From Dehalococcoidia bacterium UBA6808 (GTDB taxonomy: Bacteria; Chloroflexota; Dehalococcoidia; GIF9; UBA5629), in assembly GCA_002452695.1 (NCBI GenBank), contig DKFA01000003.1, positions 1 to 7,347 on the forward strand: a stretch of DNA of 7,347 bases, read 5' to 3'. Positions 1 to 6,000 of this stretch are shown here, piece after piece. Position numbers and translations under genes: made by a program. Below the pieces are notes generated by a model. That model was not told the DNA's origin and searched no databases. It saw nothing but the letters and a program-made list of their open reading frames with translations. How positions within the stretch are numbered: position 1 is the first letter of the stretch; each line of letters begins with the position of its first letter.

Positions 1-688
1 TTTCAAGCTGGTACTCCAGATCGAGACCGTTGAGCAACGTGGTATTGAGGCCCTGCATAACAGCCTGCTTGGCAGCCCTGGCAGCCAGCGGGGCCGGCTT
101 CAGCAGGGCTTCCGCCATTTTTTTAGCCTCGTCCATCAATTCGGCCACCGGGACGACCTTGTTGACCAGGCCGATGCGATAGGCTTCCTGGGCATCGATC
201 GGACGGGCGCTGGTCAGAATTTCCAGCGCCCTGGCCAGGGGTATGACACGCGGCAGCCTCTGCGTCCCGCCCCAGCCAGGGATGAGGCCGAGGTTGATCT
301 CGGGAAAGCCGAATGTAGCATTCTCGGCAGCTATCCTGATATCACAGGCCAGGGCTACCTCGAATCCGCCGCCCAGGCAGGCGCCGTTAACAGCGGCGAT
401 AATCGGCTTCCAGACCTGCATATCCTCGCAGATGGCTGGCGCCGGCATCTCACCCCTGTGCGCGCTGGCCTGTATCTTCGGCAGCGTCGTCTTGATATCC
501 GCGCCCACCGAAAAAGCCCTCTCGCCAGTGGCCGTTATGATGGCCACCCACAGCTCATTGTCATTGTTGAAATCAAAAATGCATTTGTTAAACTGGTCGA
601 TCTGATCGGGATCGAAGGAATTTAACGCTTCAGGACGGTTGAGCGTAATGATGGCAATCCTTCCTTCTTTCTTGTATTCTACAGCCAT
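1..688 (-). CDS. Enoyl-CoA hydratase/isomerase (crotonase) family protein, C-terminus cut by window edge
   Basis: Reading leftwards from ATG at 688, 229 residues are visible and the frame is still open at base 1; family members are usually about 260 residues, so some 30 C-terminal residues are missing. The protein should hydrate trans-2-enoyl-CoA to 3-hydroxyacyl-CoA in the cytoplasm, as in beta-oxidation of fatty or aromatic acids. Seen: the GADIK oxyanion-hole segment at 62-66, NGACLGGGFE at 101-110, CDIRIA at 115-120, FPEINLG at 128-134 and PGWGGTQRLP at 137-146. By comparison with rat mitochondrial hydratase, both catalytic glutamates are present (E110 in GGGFE, E130 in PEI), so true hydratase activity is plausible; substrate cannot be told. 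The start is fixed by a perfect AGGAGG seven bases upstream. The gene has its own probable promoter and a palindrome in the leader. Family call is very safe, chain-length or pathway role is not. Confidence 0.95.
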   Translation of the reverse strand, partial: MAVEYKKEGRIAIITLNRPEALNSFDPDQIDQFNKCIFDFNNDNELWVAIITATGERAFSVGADIKTTLPKIQASAHRGEMPAPAICEDMQVWKPIIAAVNGACLGGGFEVALACDIRIAAENATFGFPEINLGLIPGWGGTQRLPRVIPLARALEILTSARPIDAQEAYRIGLVNKVVPVAELMDEAKKMAEALLKPAPLAARAAKQAVMQGLNTTLLNGLDLEYQLE

Positions 689-695
689 AAATAAA

Positions 696-701
696 CCTCC
701 T
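696..701 (-). promoter_or_regulatory. Ribosome binding site of the enoyl-CoA hydratase gene
   Basis: The minus strand reads AGGAGG here, a perfect Shine-Dalgarno sequence seven bases before the ATG at 688. It decides the start codon. Its first base is also the last base of the palindrome at 701-714. Confidence 0.9.
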
Positions 702-714
702 GATTAATTAATCA
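701..714. repeat. Perfect 14-bp palindrome in the hydratase leader, candidate operator
   Basis: TGATTAATTAATCA is its own reverse complement. It lies between the predicted -10 (726-731) and the Shine-Dalgarno site, that is just after the expected transcription start. A dimeric repressor bound here could block initiation, and TetR- or FadR-type regulators commonly control beta-oxidation genes this way. The symmetry is seen; the operator role is inferred, and an AT-only core makes chance symmetry possible. Confidence 0.4.
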
Positions 715-725
715 ATCAACGTCCA

Positions 726-734
726 ATTATACCA
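726..734 (-). promoter_or_regulatory. Extended -10 promoter for the enoyl-CoA hydratase gene
   Basis: The minus strand reads TGGTATAAT: a consensus TATAAT (726-731) preceded by the TGn extension (732-734). No good -35 hexamer is seen 16-18 bp upstream, as is common for extended -10 promoters. Transcription would start near 719, giving a leader of about 30 bases. I see no terminator hairpin between the PAC2 stop at 763 and this site, so read-through from the PAC2 genes is also possible. Confidence 0.6.
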
Positions 735-762
735 GATTACCAGGGGAGGATTACGAGTCTGA

Positions 763-1599
763 TTATTTATTTTTGAGGTGCTCGCTCATCCCCTGCGCCA
801 GCTTCTCCGACTGCTCGGAATCAAGCCCCTCTCCCGTCTCCAGCTTGCGCACCAACTGCTCGATCTCCGGTGAAGCTAAAAAAAGATCGGCAATTCTCCT
901 GTTTTGTACAGCTATCTCCTCGTCGATAGCGGTGAAATCGAGGCCGAGCCCGTACTTATCATTGAAGAAATAGATCAGACGCTTGCAGGCCCTGGGGTCT
1001 TCGGCCTGCACCAGGTAGAACGGCACCGGCACCCAGAGGTTCACCGTATCGATATTCCTCTGCCTGGCCACCCAGGACAGGTAAGAGCTGAAGGTTGGTT
1101 TCTGTGCCGGCGGGGTCTCGAAATCAGCTCCGGTCATGACGTTGTAAGGCTCCAGCCGGACCTTGATCCCGCTGTTGTTGACAATCCCCATCAATACACG
1201 GGGCATGGTATGGGCGGCTGCCGATACCATCGCGCCCACTGTATATATCTCATTCACCCCGAAAGCGGCAGCCACATCCAATATGGATAACAGGAATCTG
1301 TACCATCCGGCGCGGGGAATCGAACTCTTGAAAACCAGCAAGTTGCGTTCGCTGCAACCGTAGAAATCGCTCTCAGGGAAGCGGGCCACATTGTTTTCAA
1401 CGGTTACGCCGGCCAGGGGGAAGAAGCCCTCCGGCAGAATCTCGGCGCAAAGCCTGCATCCAGTCCCCTCAATAATATAGTCGAGCGTTCTCTCGCCTAT
1501 GCCGCTGACATCGTCGATCCAACCTGCGACCATCACAGGGTTATTGAACTGCAGGCTGTCGATGATTCTGTAAGCTGCCTGTTCCGTAAATGCCGTCAT
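763..1599 (-). CDS. PAC2 (proteasome assembly chaperone 2-like) family protein, divergent copy
   Basis: 278 residues from ATG at 1599 to TAA at 763. Related to its upstream neighbour along its whole length: NNPVMVAGW (19-27) matches SNPVMVASW, EIYTVGAMVSAAAHT (117-131) matches RIYTSGAAVYPIHHT, and RQRNIDTVNLWVPVPFYL (179-196) matches the RRGIDAACLMGEIPVYL segment. It differs where the family is usually most conserved: the PGIGNIG loop of the neighbour is replaced by IDDVSGIG (28-35), and the GLNGLLLG segment by SSYLSWVA (171-178). The C-terminus (about 240-278) is charged and helical. PAC2 proteins have a nucleoside-phosphorylase-like fold and in eukaryotes and archaea help assemble the proteasome; the bacterial role is unknown. 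The start overlaps the upstream stop by ATGA, with GGAG six bases before the ATG, so the two are probably translationally coupled. Could act as a heteromer partner of the upstream protein. Confidence 0.85.
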   Translation of the reverse strand: MTAFTEQAAYRIIDSLQFNNPVMVAGWIDDVSGIGERTLDYIIEGTGCRLCAEILPEGFFPLAGVTVENNVARFPESDFYGCSERNLLVFKSSIPRAGWYRFLLSILDVAAAFGVNEIYTVGAMVSAAAHTMPRVLMGIVNNSGIKVRLEPYNVMTGADFETPPAQKPTFSSYLSWVARQRNIDTVNLWVPVPFYLVQAEDPRACKRLIYFFNDKYGLGLDFTAIDEEIAVQNRRIADLFLASPEIEQLVRKLETGEGLDSEQSEKLAQGMSEHLKNK

Positions 1600-2504
1600 C
1601 CGCCGCTCCCGCGTTTGAAGAATTTTTCTATATCCTCGAGGATTTTTTTCTTATCCTCTTCTGTAATAACCTCACCGTTCTCGGACGCGGCCGCCGAAGA
1701 CTGCCTCAGGCGGTCGAGCTGGACCTTTATTTCCGGGGGCAGCTTTTCATAAAGGGAGGTCAACTCGTGTTCATTCTGTTCTGCCAGGCGGTGGATCTCT
1801 GACATATCGATGGAAACGCCCAGGGCTGCCGTCAGCACCTCGAGCACCGCAAGCGATCCCTTGGGATAAATGAAGGGGAACCCCTGCAGGTAGACCGGAA
1901 TCTCGCCCATGAGGCAGGCGGCATCGATGCCGCGCCGCATCGCCACGCCCAGCAGCAGGCCGTTCAATCCAGTGATGCTGCCCTGGTTCCCCACACCTTC
2001 TATTTCCGACATCATCACGGTATTGTCATAGCTGCGCAATTCATCAAGCAGAGCGGGCGTGTTGGGCACAGCCCAGACCCTCGAACGTGTCGTATGGTGG
2101 ATAGGATAGACTGCAGCGCCCGAGGTATATATCCGCCTGCATCTGTATTTCTGGGCCAGGTCCAGCACAAGGTTGGCCATGGCATAGGCCCGGCTTCCCT
2201 CGGCATAAACACGGCCGCCTTCGGCAGGCTGCTCCTCTCCCGTAAAGATAATGATATCCCCGGCCGGCGCGCGTTTGTAGAAAAATTCACTGCCGGGAAA
2301 ACCCAGCTCCGTGATTTCGCCATTGCGAATGACAGCCCTGTTGGGATAAAAAAACTCCCACGGCTCAATATAAGCCAGCTCCTCCGCCTGCAGCGCACGG
2401 CGCAGCGTATCGACGGCAATCAGACCGATATTGCCGATGCCCGGCCAGCTTGCCACCATCACAGGGTTGCTCAGCTCAACGCTCCTGATATATCGTATTC
2501 CCAT
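1596..2504 (-). CDS. PAC2 family protein, canonical copy, first gene of the pair
   Basis: 302 residues from ATG at 2504 to TGA at 1596. It has the family pattern in order: SNPVMVASWPGIGNIG at 12-27, ELGFPGSEFFY at 66-76, DIIIFTGEEQP at 83-93, RIYTSGAAV at 124-132, GNQGSITGLNGLLLG at 172-186, RRGIDAACLMGEIPVYL at 190-206, then a charged helical tail with NGEVITEEDKKKILEDIEKF at about 276-295. No signal peptide or membrane segment is seen. A seven-codon longer form from TTG at 2525 is open, but that TTG overlaps the predicted -10 box and would lie upstream of the transcription start, so I use the ATG; its Shine-Dalgarno (GGA, nine bases away) is weak. Cotranscribed with the divergent PAC2 gene downstream. 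Function in bacteria is not established; a protein-assembly or small-molecule-binding role is only inference from the family. Confidence 0.9.
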   Translation of the reverse strand: MGIRYIRSVELSNPVMVASWPGIGNIGLIAVDTLRRALQAEELAYIEPWEFFYPNRAVIRNGEITELGFPGSEFFYKRAPAGDIIIFTGEEQPAEGGRVYAEGSRAYAMANLVLDLAQKYRCRRIYTSGAAVYPIHHTTRSRVWAVPNTPALLDELRSYDNTVMMSEIEGVGNQGSITGLNGLLLGVAMRRGIDAACLMGEIPVYLQGFPFIYPKGSLAVLEVLTAALGVSIDMSEIHRLAEQNEHELTSLYEKLPPEIKVQLDRLRQSSAAASENGEVITEEDKKKILEDIEKFFKRGSGG

Positions 2505-2524
2505 AGCTTCAAATCCGTACCCCA

Positions 2525-2533
2525 ATTATAGCA
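2525..2533 (-). promoter_or_regulatory. Extended -10 promoter for the PAC2 gene pair
   Basis: The minus strand reads TGCTATAAT, a consensus TATAAT (2525-2530) with TGn before it. Only a poor -35 (CTGAAT, 16 bp upstream) is seen. Transcription would begin near 2518, leaving a leader of about 14 bases before ATG 2504. The stretch TATAATTGG is identical to that in the hydratase promoter at 723-731. Confidence 0.6.
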
Positions 2534-2591
2534 TAACCAGACTGGTATTCAGCCTGGCAGCAGACATCCGTCCGCGCCGCCACAGCGAAAC

Positions 2592-2620
2592 TTGACATAT
2601 GTGCAGGATAAATATAAAGA
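2592..2620 (+). promoter_or_regulatory. Probable sigma-70-type promoter for the giant sensor gene
   Basis: A perfect -35 TTGACA lies at 2592-2597. The -10 is less clear: TATAAA at 2613-2618 gives a short 15-bp spacer, while TAAAGA at 2615-2620 gives 17 bp but a poorer match. The start would be near 2625, with a leader of about 70 bases. The -10 region lies inside the inverted repeat at 2608-2629. Confidence 0.5.
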
Positions 2621-2629
2621 TATATTTAT
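2608..2629. repeat. AT-rich inverted repeat over the sensor promoter, candidate operator
   Basis: Arms ATAAATATA (2608-2616) and TATATTTAT (2621-2629) are perfect reverse complements around the four-base spacer AAGA. The repeat covers the likely -10 and transcription start of the sensor gene, where a bound regulator would compete with RNA polymerase. No G or C in the arms, so it would be a weak RNA hairpin and is not followed by a T-run; a DNA-level site is more likely than a terminator. Role is inferred. Confidence 0.4.
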
Positions 2630-2684
2630 GCTGTTATATCGCACACAGATGGCAGAGATTACATTTGCGTCAAACAGGATTGAT

Positions 2685-2691
2685 GGGTGAT
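2685..2691 (+). promoter_or_regulatory. Ribosome binding site that selects the GTG start at 2694
   Basis: GGGTGAT contains GGTGAT, complementary to the AUCACC part of the 16S rRNA tail, placed just before GTG 2694. In-frame TGA (2688) and TAA (2691) stops stand directly before the GTG, so no longer start is possible, and the receiver domain begins at once with KLLIVDD. Confidence 0.6.
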
Positions 2692-2693
2692 AA

Positions 2694-3050
2694 GTGAAGC
2701 TTCTTATTGTAGACGATAATACAGACAACCGATACTACTTTGAGAAATTGCTCCAGGGATTAAAACATGCAGTGGTGGGGGCTGCCAACGGCGCAGAAGC
2801 GCTGGAAAAGCTTAAACAAGCCAAATTCGACCTGGTAATCTCCGACGTCATGATGCCCGTCATGGACGGCTTCCATCTGCTGCAGGAATGCAGGAAAGAT
2901 CCCGAATTTAGAAAAATACCTTTTATATTCGTTACCGGTGTTTACCTCGATCAGAAAGACGAAGAACTCGCTAATAAACTGGGAGTCAGGGTCTTCCTGC
3001 ATAAGCCGGTCGAACCATCCGCCCTGGTCAAAGCTATTAACGACGCCACC
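2694..3050 (+). other. Receiver (REC) domain of the giant sensor
   Basis: All residues needed for phosphotransfer are visible: the acidic pair D7-D8 in IVDDN, phosphoacceptor D51 in LVISDVMMPVMDG (47-59), T81 in FVTG, and K104 in HKP (103-105). The domain should be phosphorylated by a histidine kinase encoded elsewhere and pass that signal to the rest of the protein. Confidence 0.93.
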
Positions 3051-6000
3051 GCCGTCAAACCTTCACCAGCCAAAAGGGGCCGTAAGCCGAAATCAGAGCA
3101 GCCCGCAAGGGAGGACAAGCTTCTGGAGGAGAGGCCAGCGACCACGCCGATGCAAAAATTAGAGGAACTGGAGAGCGCAACAACCGGCCGTAAACAGGCC
3201 GAAGCAGCCCGGCAGGAAAAAGAAGAGCAGTATCGCCTGCTGTTTGAGACCATGTCGCAGGGGGTTGTATACTACGATGCACAAAGCAGAATCATCTCAG
3301 CCAACCCATCCGCGCTCCAAATCACCGGGCTGACGACCGAACAGATAACCGGGCGGACAGCCGCCGACCCCCGCTGGCGGGCCATTCACGAAGACGGCAG
3401 GGAGTACTCCGGTCAGGAGCACCCGGTCATGGTTGCGCTCAGGTCCGGCCAGCCGGTGAAAAACACCCTCATTGGTATATTCAACACCCGCGAAGAGAAA
3501 TTCAGGTGGCTCAACATCGATGCCATCCCGCTGATGAAACCGGAAGAGGGAAAACCTTACCTCGTCTACACTACCATCACCGATGTCACGGATGACCTGT
3601 TTGCGCGCAAGGCCGTTGCAGAGAGCGAAGCGCGGCTGCATGCCATCCTGGAAAACACGGATGCTGCCATCTTCTCGCTCGACAGGGACTTCCGGCTGAT
3701 CACAGCCAACACCACTTTCCGCCGGCGTTTCGAGGAGTTCACCGGGCGCCGGTTGATCGAAGGTATGGATATAAGGCCGTCCTTGCATCACGAACGCAGG
3801 GCATTCTGGGAAGACATCACAGGCAGGGTATTGAAGGGAGAGTATCCTACAGTGGTCGAACATTATGAGATGGCCTCCGGCGGCTACGATATAGAGTTTT
3901 CTGCCTATCCCATTGTCGCCGCCTCGGGCTATATAACAGGTTTCTCCTTTTTCGGGCGCGACATCACGGAAAAAAACAGGGCTGCAGAAATTATCGAGAA
4001 GAACAGCAGGCTGTTCAAGATGCTGTTCCTGTGCAACGAAGCCATGGTGCATGCCGTGAGCGAGGAGGAACTGCTCGGGCAGATCTGCCGGCTGCTGGTC
4101 GATATCGGCGGCTACAAAATGGCCTGGGTGGGGGAAGCTCTCAACGACGAAGCCAAAACGATCAGGCCCATAGCTTTCTGCGGTACTGATGAAAGCTATA
4201 TCAATGCCATCAAGATAAGCTGGGCAGATACGGAACGCGGGCGCGGTCCGGCGGGCAAGGCCATCCGCACAGGACAGACTATCGTGCTGCAAAATATCTC
4301 GAAGGATGCAGACTACCGTCCCTGGCACGAAGAAGCCGCCGCCAGAGGCTATGCCGGTAAGGTGTCACTACCGCTGAAAGACGGCGAACGGGTTTTCGGT
4401 GTACTCAATATCTATGCTTCGCAGCCGGATTTTTTCACCGATGAGGAGGTGGCGCTGCTGGAGCAACTCGCCGAAGATGTCTCCTACGGTATCGCTTCAC
4501 TGCGTACGATCGAACAGAGACAGAACACAGAAGCTTCCTTGAGGGAGAGTGAAGAGCGTTTCCGCATCGCCTCGCAGAGCACATCGGACCTGGTATGGGA
4601 CTGGGACATTGCCGGCGGGCGCGTTGAATGGTATGGGAAAATCGACGACATGCTGGGGTACGCTTCGGGCGAATTCCCCAGGACCCTGCAAGCATGGGAA
4701 AATGCCCTGTACCCCGAGGATCATGACCGCGTCATGGCAGCGCTGAACAGGCATGCAGAGACCGGCGAACCCTACGAGGCAGAATACCGCATCATCCGGA
4801 AAGACGGCGGCATCCACCACTGGATCGACCGCGGCCTGGTGCTGCGCGACAGCAAAGGCGAGATCAAGCGCTCCATCGGCGCCTGTATCGATATCACCGA
4901 AAGAAGGCAGTCCCAGCAAAGGTCGGTGATCCGGCGTGAGCTTGCCCTCAAGATAGCAGCTTCCAGCGACCTGAATTATGCGCTGCAGGAATCGTTAGAG
5001 GCAGCGGTAAAGATTGCCGGCTGCGATTCAGGCGCAATCCATTTGCTGAATGAGAAAGGGAACGAATTAACCCTGGTTGCGCATACCGGTTTCCCTGAAC
5101 ATTTCATCCGCAGATTGAGCGCCTTCAAGCGCGATTCAGACACATACCGGCTGATCATGACAGGCGAGCCCCAGTACTTGACCCTCGAACTGCTTGATCC
5201 TGGGGCCAGGCAGTTATGCGCACAGGAAGGCATCAATTTCATTGCGCTCACCCCCATCCATTACCGCGGCAGCATTATCGGCTGTATGGGCGTCTGCTCA
5301 CACAGACTGAAAGAGCTGGGGGAAATCGAAAAGAACTCGCTGGACACAATAGGCGCCGATATCGAAAATGTGATCGAGCGCATCCGTTCGCGCAGCGAAC
5401 TGGAAAAGAGCGAAGAGCGTTACAGATTTATCACAGCCCATATCGAGGATGTGATCTGGGCGATGGATAAATACCTGCGCTATACCTATTTCAGCCCGTC
5501 GGTCATCAGGCAGCGCGGTTATACTCCGGAAGAGATGCTCACAATACCGTTGGAAAAATCGATCACACCGGATTCCCTGGAAAGGCTGGGCAAGATTTTG
5601 GAGAACAGGCTCGCGCCTGCCGGGCAGGGCGAAAAACCGGAGGCGAGAACCATCATTACCGAGCTGGAACTCTACCGCAGGGACGGCGCCACACTGTGGA
5701 GCGAGACTTCCATGACGCTGCTGTTCGACAAAGACGGCAATTTCAACGGGCTGCTGGGCATCTCGCGTGACATTACCGAGCGCAAAAAGGCCGAGGCGGC
5801 GCTGCGTGAAAGCGAAGAAAAATACCGCACCGTGCTCGACGAAATGGACCAGACGTATTTCGAGATCGATTCCCGGGGCAATTACACATTTTTTAACGAT
5901 ACGCTGTGCCGCCACCTCGGCTATACACGTGAAGAGGCGATGGGGATGAACTACAAGGTCTATACACCGCCGGAAGATTACAAACGTGTTGTAGCCATCT

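Noticed and set aside
243..605. Plus-strand open frame of 120 codons
   Set aside because: Antisense to the enoyl-CoA hydratase catalytic core; a shadow frame.
689..762. Rho-independent terminator after the PAC2 pair
   Set aside because: No GC-rich stem followed by a T-run is seen on the minus strand; the only symmetric element is the AT-only palindrome at 701-714.
2094..2531. Plus-strand open frame of 145 codons across the PAC2 gene start
   Set aside because: Antisense to the canonical PAC2 gene, which has strong family motifs; no recognisable product.
3297..4328. Minus-strand open frame of 343 codons
   Set aside because: Antisense to PAS1, PAS2 and GAF1 of the sensor; no motifs, no ribosome site considered convincing.
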